A stretch of DNA of 64,000 bases from the NCBI GenBank assembly GCA_013286235.1, contig JABDGE010000006.1:1-64000 (forward strand), in the 5' to 3' direction. The notes under the pieces are model-generated. The model saw only the letters and a list, made by a program, of their open reading frames with translations, was not told the origin of the DNA and ran no database searches. Position numbers and translations under genes: made by a program. Positions 11,456 through 20,464 of the stretch are shown piece by piece (position 1 is the first letter of the stretch; each line of letters opens with the position of its first letter). Source of the DNA: Bacteroidota bacterium. GTDB taxonomy: Bacteria > Bacteroidota > Bacteroidia > Sphingobacteriales > Sphingobacteriaceae.

Positions 11456-12606
11456 ATTGTTGGCAGATAGACGGTAAACTCGGACCCTTCACCTTCTGTG
11501 GTGTCGACGGTTAGGTTTCCCCCATGTCCTTTCACCACAATTTCATAACTCAACGATAAACCTAACCCCGTACCTTCGCCGGTTGGCTTGGTGGTGAAGA
11601 AGGGCTGCATGATCTTGTCTTTTATTGAGTCGGGGATGCCGTTGCCGTTGTCGCGTACTGATGCCCCCCAACCCCCTGAAGGAGGAGTAAAAGTTGTTAC
11701 AGTTACAGTAGGTTTATAGCCCGGACCGGCAGATTTTGCTTTTTGGGCAATTGCATAGAAAGCGTTGTTGAACAGGTTGAGCAGAACCCGGCCGATGTCC
11801 TGCTGTACGATGTTAACCGCCGGCAGGCTTTGATCGAAATGGGTTATGAGTTCGGCATTGAAGTTTTTGTCTTTCGCGCGGAGGCCGTGGTAGGAAAGTT
11901 TTAAAAATTCGTCGGCGAGAACGTTGATATTAGTCAACTGCTTTTCGCCGGTGCTGGTGCGGCTGTGCTGCAACATGCCTTTTACGATAAAATCGGCGCG
12001 TTTACCGTGATGGTTTATTTTTTCCAGGTTTTTCACCATGTCGGCAGCTATATTTTCCGCTTCGGCTATATCACCTTGTTTTAGCTCCTCCCTGAGGTCG
12101 TTCGCTAATTCAATAGTCACCTCCGAAAAATTATTCACAAAGTTTAACGGGTTTTGAATCTCGTGGGCGATGCCTGCCGTAAGTTCGCCGAGGGAGGCCA
12201 TTTTTTCGCGCTGCACCAGTTGGGTTTGTGTGGCTGTAAGTTCCAATAAGGTCTTTTCAAGCGCCTTGTGCTGCTGTTCTATCTGCTCATTCCGTTGATG
12301 CAGCAAGCGGTTGGCCTTTTTTCTATTGGAGTTATTAAACCACAGAATTACGAGGATGAGCACGACCACCCCAAGGATGCCGGTAAGCGCATAAAACCTG
12401 ACCTTGTTTTGATAAGCGACTGCTGCGGCTTTTAACTCATCCTGCCGTTGCTGTTCGTTGAATGTAAGGTTTTGTACCTGCAGGGTTTTTTGCTGGCTGA
12501 ACAAACTATCCTGCGCCTTCAGCATGATCTGCTGGTAATCATACGCCTGTTTATAGTCATTTTTCGATTTGAAAACATCGGTCAGCAACAAAGTTACCAG
12601 CATCAC
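11452..12606 (-). pseudogene. 5'-truncated TPR histidine kinase (kinase core intact; signal peptide and most TPRs missing)
   Basis: 384 aa ORF; the same frame continues upstream as ...SIYCAKTAYQQAQLEHNPNQVMLVTLLL... then runs into DUF2461 coding sequence at ~12.67 kb. Confidence 0.7.
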
Positions 12607-12622
12607 CTGGTTTGGGTTGTGC

Positions 12623-12961
12623 TCAAGCTGCGCCTGCTGATAAGCTGTTTTTGCGCAATAGATACTCGGCCCGGCCCGGTTTGAGCCCTTTGGTTGGGAT
12701 ACTGACGCCGAAATAATCTTTGTAGGGTGTTTTATCTTTGCTGAAGCGAATGTCGCGGTAGATGCGCATCACGCATTTTTTCGGGTCGAGGTTTTCATCG
12801 ACATTTTCATCAATTGTATGGACGGCATGCAGCAGGGCGACTGTAAACTCCACAACGTTTTCGCGCGCCGCCTCGTAACGGTCTTTGTTGAGCTGAAACC
12901 ATTCGCGGTTATTGTTCCGGATTAAGTCCTTTAAAAAATCAAACGTTTCCTGCCTGATCAT
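12623..12961 (-). pseudogene. DUF2461 (TIGR02453-like) N-terminal fragment, truncated at fusion with kinase
   Basis: MIRQETFDFLKDLIRNNNREWFQLNKDRYEAARENV...KKCVMRIYRDIRFSKDKTPYKDYFG is the family N-terminus; only 112 aa, ending in an out-of-frame tail. Confidence 0.75.
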
Positions 12962-13382
12962 CGGTGTCTAATTGTGCCTGGTAATGGATTTTGGGCGATA
13001 GCCAGTAGAGCAGCATCACCCGCGAGTACCTGAAATTTATAGGGGAAAGAACGATGCAACCGATAATGATGGTGCTTAAATAAAGCCAGGGCGACGTTTT
13101 ATTTTGAGTAATGATAAAAGTTAATAAAGCGATGGTAACCGCTTCGGCCACGTTTAGCGCATAGCTTACATACATGGCCGCGTAGAAATAGCCCGGCTCA
13201 ATTTCGTAGTACAGGTTGCAATGCGGGCAACGGTCGAGTATTTTGTTGGAGCCAAACCTGTAAACGCCGCCTTTGAACATATCGCCCCTGCGGCAACGCG
13301 GACACTTGCAATGAAGCATTGCCCATGATTTTGGAGTGTTCGGCATGGTATGTATAAAATACCCCATAGGGGCATGGTTCAA
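12939..13382 (-). CDS. DUF983 family protein
   Basis: CPRCRRGDMF...CPHCNLYYEIEPGYFYAAMYVSYALNVA motif. Confidence 0.85.
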   Translation of the reverse strand: MNHAPMGYFIHTMPNTPKSWAMLHCKCPRCRRGDMFKGGVYRFGSNKILDRCPHCNLYYEIEPGYFYAAMYVSYALNVAEAVTIALLTFIITQNKTSPWLYLSTIIIGCIVLSPINFRYSRVMLLYWLSPKIHYQAQLDTDDQAGNV

Positions 13383-13661
13383 TTAATTCAGATGCAGCTT
13401 TTCGTTGCGGATATCGAGGTTTACATTTTTGCGGCGGAATTTTTTGTACCAAACATATCCGACAATTGCTACCGCGAGATAAGGCGCCGCTAATAAAAAC
13501 ATGATGCCTTTGTTTAAGCCGTTCGCAGTGACAGAGCCGTTGGCGGCATTTGTTTTTACAGCGGCTGCGCAAGCCGCACATTGAGCTATTGCCGGATGCG
13601 CCGCCATTAAAGCCAAGCCAAATACGATAAGGGATAGCGCAATTTTTAAGCTTGTTTTCAT
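13383..13661 (-). CDS. Small secreted/membrane protein with CAAC motif, unknown function
   Basis: Start preferred at MKTSLKIALS (13661); signal peptide, QCAACAAAVKTN, C-terminal TM segment. Confidence 0.7.
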   Translation of the reverse strand: MKTSLKIALSLIVFGLALMAAHPAIAQCAACAAAVKTNAANGSVTANGLNKGIMFLLAAPYLAVAIVGYVWYKKFRRKNVNLDIRNEKLHLN

Positions 13662-13742
13662 GGGGACAAAGTTAGGGAAATAATAAATAGGATGCAATCG
13701 AATGGCACTGTATGCAATTGAATTGAAATAAGAGAACTTGTA

Positions 13743-14051
13743 TTAGGATTGAATAGGTTCTCCGTATACTGCTCTCCAGGGAGTTGAATTTAGAATAACA
13801 CATCTTAATAGACGTATTTGGTCGCCGGCTGCCCTTCTCTGATTAATAATTGCAATAGCCTGTTGTATATCACTGAGAGCTTGTTGGCTCTCGGTGTTTG
13901 GCTTCCAAACCATATTATGTGGTAAATATATCGTCTTTTTGTCAGGGGTTGAGGTGGAATCCCATGCAATATAGTATCCTGTTGCTCGCATCTGTTCTCT
14001 AACTAAATTTTCTAGGTTGCTAGAAACATCAAAGGTTATTACAGAATTCAT
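13743..14051 (-). CDS. Hypothetical protein (third gene of overlapping trio)
   Basis: 102 aa; start overlaps upstream stop by 4 nt (ATGA). Confidence 0.6.
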   Translation of the reverse strand: MNSVITFDVSSNLENLVREQMRATGYYIAWDSTSTPDKKTIYLPHNMVWKPNTESQQALSDIQQAIAIINQRRAAGDQIRLLRCVILNSTPWRAVYGEPIQS

Positions 14052-14359
14052 GAATAAAATTTGTTTTTTATAGCGTAAGATTTTAGAAAAGCAATTGCAC
14101 CAAGCACGGTTCCAGACACTATCCCCAAAGGAATTTTTTTCCCGTCTGGGTTTTCATTTTTAATTTTTATGTATTGATAAAAATCATTAAAACCATTACT
14201 GACGATGGCGCTTTTTATATAATCTTTATTGCCTCCAACTGCCGCAATAAAGAAGTCAAGTTCTTCATAGTCATTAACAGTAGCAACATTGCTATTAATC
14301 TTATCTTCTAAATCGTTTAAGTTTTTTAAACTTAAAACAGGATTGTCCACTGCCATCAT
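14048..14359 (-). CDS. Hypothetical small protein with C-terminal hydrophobic segment (second gene of trio)
   Basis: 103 aa; TAATG overlap with upstream gene. Confidence 0.6.
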   Translation of the reverse strand: MMAVDNPVLSLKNLNDLEDKINSNVATVNDYEELDFFIAAVGGNKDYIKSAIVSNGFNDFYQYIKIKNENPDGKKIPLGIVSGTVLGAIAFLKSYAIKNKFYS

Positions 14360-14919
14360 TAGCTCGGTATTGATTGATTATTTTCTTGTGTTGGTTCTAT
14401 TTGTTGATTGCTTTCTTCGCCAGGTTGGCTTGATTTATTAAGTTCTTGCTTTAAAGAAATTTGTTCAGCTAAATCCAGTTTTGTCCGAATTTCATTGAGA
14501 TATTTTTGAGCTTCTCCATTCATTGCCTCTATGTCATTCTTATAATGACCGAAGTGCTTGTTCATGTGTTTCGTAACCTCTTCTTCAGTCTTGAAATAAA
14601 CGCTTCCTACAATGATAATTACAAGGGTAATAATTATTGTAATAGACAGATAGAGATCGCCTATTCTATCATTTAATGATTTAAACTTCTCTTGAATTAT
14701 TTCATTTTGTTCTTTTATCTGAACTTCGTCTCGTTGTTTAATTTCGATTTTATAATTTCCTGCTTGAATAGTATCAATTTTTGTGCCTGTTTTGGAATTA
14801 TATTGTAATTCACCGCCGAGGGACCGTTGTTCCTTAAATTCAAGAAAAAAATAAAACGCAATCGAAATAGCAATCCCGAATGCAATCCCGACAAAGACTT
14901 CTAATTTGCGTCGTATCAT
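14359..14919 (-). CDS. Hypothetical two-TM coiled-coil membrane protein (first gene of trio)
   Basis: 186 aa; hydrophobic segments VFVGIAFGIAISIAFYFFL and LYLSITIIITLVIIIVGSVYF, charged helical tail. Confidence 0.65.
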   Translation of the reverse strand: MIRRKLEVFVGIAFGIAISIAFYFFLEFKEQRSLGGELQYNSKTGTKIDTIQAGNYKIEIKQRDEVQIKEQNEIIQEKFKSLNDRIGDLYLSITIIITLVIIIVGSVYFKTEEEVTKHMNKHFGHYKNDIEAMNGEAQKYLNEIRTKLDLAEQISLKQELNKSSQPGEESNQQIEPTQENNQSIPS

Positions 14920-15213
14920 TATAAGATAAGGAGGTCAAATATATTCAAGTTAATCGATCCTTTTCGTTAAGATAATTTATTCAGTAAATTATTACACTAT
15001 ACTAAGAATAAAGTCACGGTAAAAAATTTCTAATAAGTCATCTAAAATTATTAATAAATTTTTTATTATTCAAATGCAAACGGATAGTTCGCTTATCTGT
15101 CGAGCCACAATCTTTCTGTTCAATCTTGGCTAAAGTGTGTTGATAATGTTTCATTTCGCAATCATACCCTTTGATCGAGGATTGTGACATTGAAGGGACT
15201 CCCAGGGTGGGCT

Positions 15214-15786
15214 TTAAAAATGATAATAGGGTGATATCATCAAATAAACGATCACGCCTGTTACGGTTACGTATAGCCAAATGGGGAAGGACCATCTTAC
15301 CAGCCGTTTATGCTTTTCTACCTGCATTTGGAGGCCGCGGTAAAAGCTGAGCAGGATGAGCGGCAATACTACTGCGGCTAATATGATGTGCGAAGTGAGG
15401 ATCACATAATACACATAACGGATATTGCCGGCGGTGGCTTTCTCCGCGTCAGACAGGATGTGATCTCCGTTGATATCGCCGTACATGGTTTCGGGGGCGA
15501 GGTAATGGAATAATATGTACGAAACCAAAAACAGCGACGACAGGCAAAATGCCAGTATGTTGACCCGTTTGTGAATGGTTATGTTTTTTTGCTTGATAAA
15601 ATAAAGGGAGGTGAGCAACAGGATACTGCAGGTGCCATTTAATGCCGCATTGAGCTTTGGTAAATAGGCAACAAAGGATGGAACCTGCGCCGGCGCCGGG
15701 ATGAGATGGCGGTTGAGTACCAGCACCACTACAAATACGAATATGGATACGGCTGCTACGAAACGGAAGATGAATTTGTCAGTCAT
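15214..15786 (-). CDS. DUF420 family membrane protein (cytochrome oxidase-associated)
   Basis: Start preferred at MTDKFIFRF (15786); multi-TM, LPKLNAALNGTCSILL, position at end of cox locus. Confidence 0.85.
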   Translation of the reverse strand: MTDKFIFRFVAAVSIFVFVVVLVLNRHLIPAPAQVPSFVAYLPKLNAALNGTCSILLLTSLYFIKQKNITIHKRVNILAFCLSSLFLVSYILFHYLAPETMYGDINGDHILSDAEKATAGNIRYVYYVILTSHIILAAVVLPLILLSFYRGLQMQVEKHKRLVRWSFPIWLYVTVTGVIVYLMISPYYHF

Positions 15787-15982
15787 TTTTTTGAGTCTTA
15801 AGTCATTAGTCTTGAGCCAGAAATCAGCGTAAAACATGTTACTTAGTTTTTGGCTCCTGGATTATTTAATTGCGTCTATCAGTTAATTTTCCACAGATGA
15901 GATTCATTCGCTTGATATCAATGTTTTTGCTTTTTTTCGCTTTTAACCTTCTTTTCGTTGTCCGCTTTCAGCCTTCAGCTTT

Positions 15983-16684
15983 TTAATATTCGGGTGTGTC
16001 GTGACTTAATATTTCCTGGGAAATGAGCACTTTGATCTCATCATTCAACCGGCTCACATCATCGATAACTGCCCCGCTATAGTAGCCACGGATACGTTTT
16101 TCTTCATCGATCAGCATCAGCTTGTCGCTGTAATAAAAATCAGTTTTGGAAACCTGCAAAGCGTTTACCAGGAAGCCCTGCCTAGCGAGGTTGTAGATGG
16201 TGGTGGTATCGCCGGTCAGGAAGAACCATTTCGGCGGATGGGCATCAAAGCCGGCAGCATACTTTTTTAGGACGGGAACGGAATCGCGGGCGGGATCGAC
16301 GGTGATGGAAACGAATTCAACCAAATTGTTTTTGGCAAAGGCGTCAACAAGGCGGTTAATGTTGGCGTTCATCTGCCCGCAAACGCCGGGGCAATTGGTG
16401 TAAAAAAAACCGGCTATAAATATTTTACCGCTGAAAGTATTGAGCGAAACCTGCTGCCCGTTTTGATCGGTAAGCTTAAAGTTTGGCAGGGTATGGAATA
16501 TAGTGTCGGGAATGTTTTTTCCATGTACCCGGTGGGTGGTTGTGGCGAGCTGTTTCGGCCCGAATACCGGCAGCGCATGGTAATGGTTTTTGCCTAAAGA
16601 GATCAGTAAATAATATAAAAATCCCGGTACGGCTAACACCAGCACCAGGATCACAATTTTTTTCAGTATGCCGGCTTTCTTCAT
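15983..16684 (-). CDS. SCO1/SenC family protein
   Basis: TNCPGVCGQMNANINRL, SITVDPARDSVPVLKKYA, TM anchor. Confidence 0.92.
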   Translation of the reverse strand: MKKAGILKKIVILVLVLAVPGFLYYLLISLGKNHYHALPVFGPKQLATTTHRVHGKNIPDTIFHTLPNFKLTDQNGQQVSLNTFSGKIFIAGFFYTNCPGVCGQMNANINRLVDAFAKNNLVEFVSITVDPARDSVPVLKKYAAGFDAHPPKWFFLTGDTTTIYNLARQGFLVNALQVSKTDFYYSDKLMLIDEEKRIRGYYSGAVIDDVSRLNDEIKVLISQEILSHDTPEY

Positions 16685-17047
16685 TTAGAGCCTCAAATCA
16701 ATCCAATAGTGGCTTTCGTTTGTGAGCACCAATATTAAACCGATTATGAAAAGAACGGGAACGATAATAGCCAGGGCCATATCCAGTTTTTCGAACTTTA
16801 AGTGCATAAAATAGCCCACGATGTAAAATGCTTTAAACAGCGTTAACACGATATAAATAGGGTTAGCCCAATGCGAAGCATTTCCGCCGGAGTTATAATG
16901 CGGCACAAGGTACAGCGCAATAAAAAACTCGATGCAGGTAATGCCCAAAAGGATATAGAATACTCTCCAGATGCGCTTCTTGGTCATGGTATCATGCTCG
17001 CCGTGACCGGCTTCTTCCGCATGAACGTTGGTGGTTTCTGTTGACAT
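16685..17047 (-). CDS. Cytochrome c oxidase subunit IV family
   Basis: Three TM, KRIWRVFYILLGITCIEFFIAL...YFMHLKFEK. Confidence 0.85.
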   Translation of the reverse strand: MSTETTNVHAEEAGHGEHDTMTKKRIWRVFYILLGITCIEFFIALYLVPHYNSGGNASHWANPIYIVLTLFKAFYIVGYFMHLKFEKLDMALAIIVPVLFIIGLILVLTNESHYWIDLRL

Positions 17048-17067
17048 GTATGCCAGGTTTTAAAGGA

Positions 17068-17805
17068 TCAAACTAAATAAAAGAATGTAAATACAAACAC
17101 CCACACCAAATCTACAAAGTGCCAGTAAAGGCCCACTTTTTCGACCATTAAATAGCTTCCGCGTTTTTGGTAGGTTCCCGCCAGCACGTTGACCGTGATG
17201 ATGATGTTGATGATAACACCCGAAAACACGTGGAACCCGTGGAATCCTGTTATCGTAAAAAACAGGTTTGCGAACTGGTGCGACGTCATGGCCTGTTGAG
17301 CGTAGGAAGGGAGTACGTTATTGTGTGCTTGAAAAAATTCCTTCAAAACTTCCGCTGTAGGAATATGTCCCCACCAGAAACCTTCGCCATGCAAGTGAGT
17401 CCATTCAGCCGCCTGGCAGCCCAAAAACATGAGGCCGCCGAGGATGGTAAACAACATCCACATTACCACTTCTTTTTTTGCGTTGCGGTGACCGGCTTCA
17501 ACGGCCAGTACCATGGTAACGGAGCTCATGATGAGGATAAAGGTCATCATACCTACGAACACCAGGGGTGCGCCGTGTTCGATCAAACCCGGGAAAGATT
17601 GGAATACCAATGACGGTGCGGGCCAGGTTGGGGCGCTAAAGCGTAACGCACCGTAAGAGATCAGTAAGGATGAAAAGGTGAAGGCATCTGACAAGAGGAA
17701 AAACCACATCATCAATTTACCGTACTCCACGTTGAAAGGCGATCTGCCTCCCGACCATGGGGTGGATTTCACCTCATCCATTGGTTGTGTTACTGCTGTA
17801 CTCAT
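17068..17805 (-). CDS. Cytochrome c oxidase subunit III
   Basis: FFLLSDAFTFSSLLISY...GFHGFHVFSGV...YWHFVDLVWVFVFTFFYL. Confidence 0.93.
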   Translation of the reverse strand: MSTAVTQPMDEVKSTPWSGGRSPFNVEYGKLMMWFFLLSDAFTFSSLLISYGALRFSAPTWPAPSLVFQSFPGLIEHGAPLVFVGMMTFILIMSSVTMVLAVEAGHRNAKKEVVMWMLFTILGGLMFLGCQAAEWTHLHGEGFWWGHIPTAEVLKEFFQAHNNVLPSYAQQAMTSHQFANLFFTITGFHGFHVFSGVIINIIITVNVLAGTYQKRGSYLMVEKVGLYWHFVDLVWVFVFTFFYLV

Positions 17806-17812
17806 TTGTGTT

Positions 17813-18391
17813 CTAATATTGGTTCAAAAGTAAAAAAACATAAAGATAAATCCATATAATATCGAGAAAATGCCAAAAAATAGAAGTCATTTCCATGCGA
17901 TACAGGTTTTTGACCTGCGGCGTATTTTTGTAGGTCGACCGGATGGTGCTTGCCACTACAATTAAAGCCGCAATAATGTGCAATAAGTGCATCCCGCAGA
18001 ATACATAAATAAAGGAGCGGGAGGCGTTGGGATCAACAAAATAGACGCCCATTTTGATGGCCAGCACGTACAGGCCATATAGCTGCAATATTAGGAAAGT
18101 GATGCCTAAAAGCAAGGTGATCCATAACAAACGCCGCTGATTATCGAATTGCAGCCGCTTCGCAGCGCGCGAGGCAAGGATTAAGGTAATGCTGCTAATG
18201 AACAAAACAGCCGTACTATACATAAATACTTGCGGCATGATCACATTAAGGCCGTGGCCCTTGCCCCCGCTATACACAATAAACCCGCTGGATAAGGCTG
18301 CAAAAAACATAAACGAGGTGAATATAAATATCCACATGTTGAACTTTTTGGCCCCGAGGTTAAGCCTGTCTTCCTGTTGTCCTGTTGCCAT
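17813..18391 (-). CDS. Cytochrome c oxidase subunit III-like (second copy)
   Basis: GMHLLHIIAALIVV...IFWHFLDIIWIYLYVFLLL. Confidence 0.9.
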   Translation of the reverse strand: MATGQQEDRLNLGAKKFNMWIFIFTSFMFFAALSSGFIVYSGGKGHGLNVIMPQVFMYSTAVLFISSITLILASRAAKRLQFDNQRRLLWITLLLGITFLILQLYGLYVLAIKMGVYFVDPNASRSFIYVFCGMHLLHIIAALIVVASTIRSTYKNTPQVKNLYRMEMTSIFWHFLDIIWIYLYVFLLLNQY

Positions 18392-19254
18392 TACTTCGCT
18401 TTCCCTATAAAATCAAACAAAAACATTAATTGTACTACCGGCAGGTAAATAAACGAGCCGTACATGAGCTTTTTTGCCGCGTCGATGTTTAAGCGGCGCA
18501 GGAGGGTAAAAGCCAGCGCCAAAAACGCCAGGCTGAATACCAATGATACCCCACCGACGTAATAACCGCCGAAATGGTAGAAGGTTGGCAAAAGGCTAAC
18601 CGGCACCAAAAGCAGTGTAAATATAAAGGTAATTATTGCACTTGTTAGGTTGCGTTTGCCGCTGGGGAGGAGGCGAAAGCCCGCTAACTTATAATCATCG
18701 TCCAGCACCCAGGCAATGGCCCAAAAATGCGGGAATTGCCAAACGAACTGGATACAGAACAAGATGACGGCAATGGCGTCGATACGCTCATGCGCGGCTA
18801 CGTAACCGATGAGCGGGGGCAGCGCTCCTGGTATTGCGCCAACGAACACCGCGATGGGCGATTTCCGTTTAAGCGGCGTATAAGCAAATGCGTATAAAAT
18901 TATGGAGAACACCGAAAGCAAACCCGTAGGGTAATTCAGGCTGCCCAACAAATAGGTACCGGAAATGCCCATAAACAGGCCCAAAACAAGTGCCTGGCCG
19001 GTGGTCATCCTGCCGGCGGGGATGGGTCGGTCCATGGTGCGGCGCATAAGACGGTCGAGGTCTTTTTCGATGATCTCGTTGAAGCAATTGGCGGCGGCTG
19101 TGACCAAAAATCCACCAATGATAAGTTTTACCCAATTTTCCCAAACAATGTGGCCGTTAACCTTGCTGCCGATGAGAAAAGATATCGAAGCCGAGAAAAC
19201 CACAAGGAAGGTGAGCCTGAGCTTAATTAGTTTTGAAAAATCAGCCCATTTCAT
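18391..19254 (-). CDS. ctaB: Protoheme IX farnesyltransferase (heme O synthase)
   Basis: NCFNEIIEKDLDRLMRRTMDRPIPAGRM prenyltransferase signature. Confidence 0.95.
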   Translation of the reverse strand: MKWADFSKLIKLRLTFLVVFSASISFLIGSKVNGHIVWENWVKLIIGGFLVTAAANCFNEIIEKDLDRLMRRTMDRPIPAGRMTTGQALVLGLFMGISGTYLLGSLNYPTGLLSVFSIILYAFAYTPLKRKSPIAVFVGAIPGALPPLIGYVAAHERIDAIAVILFCIQFVWQFPHFWAIAWVLDDDYKLAGFRLLPSGKRNLTSAIITFIFTLLLVPVSLLPTFYHFGGYYVGGVSLVFSLAFLALAFTLLRRLNIDAAKKLMYGSFIYLPVVQLMFLFDFIGKAK

Positions 19255-20312
19255 CTGCGCACCTCCTGTTTCCTGGTTGAACTATATAGATTGAGCATGA
19301 GGTAAAACTGCGCGCCGAAAATGAGGCTTGCAAGCAAAATATGGGCCGCCTGCGCAAAGGGCGGCAGCGACCAATAGGAAAGCAATATGCCGGTGACAAC
19401 CTGCAGCGCAATCATCAGGAATACAAAGCTCATCACCTGCTGCTGTACGGAATGCCGGGTGAAGCCGTTTCTTACGAGGGCGAACAACACGATGTTGGCG
19501 AGCACCACCAAAATGGCGATGTCGCGGTGCTGAACAAATATGATGCCGGCATCGGCTATCCACTGTTCGCGGTAACCGCCCTGCAGGTGGGCCGATACGG
19601 CGTCGATCTTTTCGCGCACCTCCGTACCGAAAACAATTTGCGTTACTGAGATAATCAGCGCGAGCAATGTTACTACATGCGTTATGGCGCTTGTATGCAG
19701 CTTATGCTTGCCGTAAACTTTCGCCATGTGGTAAGTGCCTATCGCGATGGCTACAATTGCAAGCGCCAGTAACATATGTATGGTGACGATACCGGGTACG
19801 AGATTGGTAGAAACTACGATGGAACCCAGCCATGCCTGGAAGCCCACCAGCAAAAGATTGACCACGCATAAAAATGGGATCAGCTTATTTTCGCGGCGGT
19901 AGCTGAAGGAGAAGATTGCAGCGAACAGCAATCCAAGGCCGGTAATTTCGCCTAATACGCGGTTGATGTACTCCGTCCAGGTTTTGGCGGCGTTAAATTC
20001 TTCGGGCAGGAGGATGGATTTATCCTCGCGGATGCGGCGGGCCAGGTCGCCAAAACCAAATACATCGAGTGTTTTAGCGAATTGCTGGTTTTTGGCCACG
20101 CGGCCTGCTACGTATTTTTGTTTGTAATCCTTTGGCAGCTCGCTTACAGATGTGGGCGGAACATACCTTCCGAAGCATTTTGGCCAATCAGGGCATCCCA
20201 TCCCCGAACCCGAGCTGCGCACAACCGCGCCGGCCAGGATCAAAATAAAAAGCAAAGCTATTGTGATCAAATTAGTTTTTTGAAACCTGCTTTGTGAAGG
20301 GGATGTCTTCAT
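19251..20312 (-). CDS. ctaA: Heme A synthase (COX15/CtaA)
   Basis: GAVVRSSGSGMGCPDWPKCFGRYVPP...EYINRVLGEITGL. Confidence 0.93.
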   Translation of the reverse strand: MKTSPSQSRFQKTNLITIALLFILILAGAVVRSSGSGMGCPDWPKCFGRYVPPTSVSELPKDYKQKYVAGRVAKNQQFAKTLDVFGFGDLARRIREDKSILLPEEFNAAKTWTEYINRVLGEITGLGLLFAAIFSFSYRRENKLIPFLCVVNLLLVGFQAWLGSIVVSTNLVPGIVTIHMLLALAIVAIAIGTYHMAKVYGKHKLHTSAITHVVTLLALIISVTQIVFGTEVREKIDAVSAHLQGGYREQWIADAGIIFVQHRDIAILVVLANIVLFALVRNGFTRHSVQQQVMSFVFLMIALQVVTGILLSYWSLPPFAQAAHILLASLIFGAQFYLMLNLYSSTRKQEVRR

Positions 20313-20330
20313 TTGTGGATGTCGTCCAGG

Positions 20331-20463
20331 TCTTAAGCCTAAAGTCTTGAGTCTAAAGTCTTAAGCCGGGACTGGGCTATCACGTTGAGTTAAAAATAAA
20401 GTCCTTAGTCTCAAGCCAATTGAACAAAGCACGACTCAAGACTAAGGACTTCAGACTTTCGGA
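20331..20463. repeat. GACTTAAGACTCA-type repeat block with 12-bp hairpin
   Basis: AGTCCTTAGTCT (20400-20411) / AGACTAAGGACT (20439-20450); flanking agtcttgagtctaaagtcttaag. Confidence 0.7.
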
Positions 20464-20464
20464 C

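Noticed and set aside
15038-15295. 85-aa minus-strand ORF
   Set aside because: Overlaps the DUF420 3' end in another frame and covers AT-rich intergenic sequence; no domain signature.
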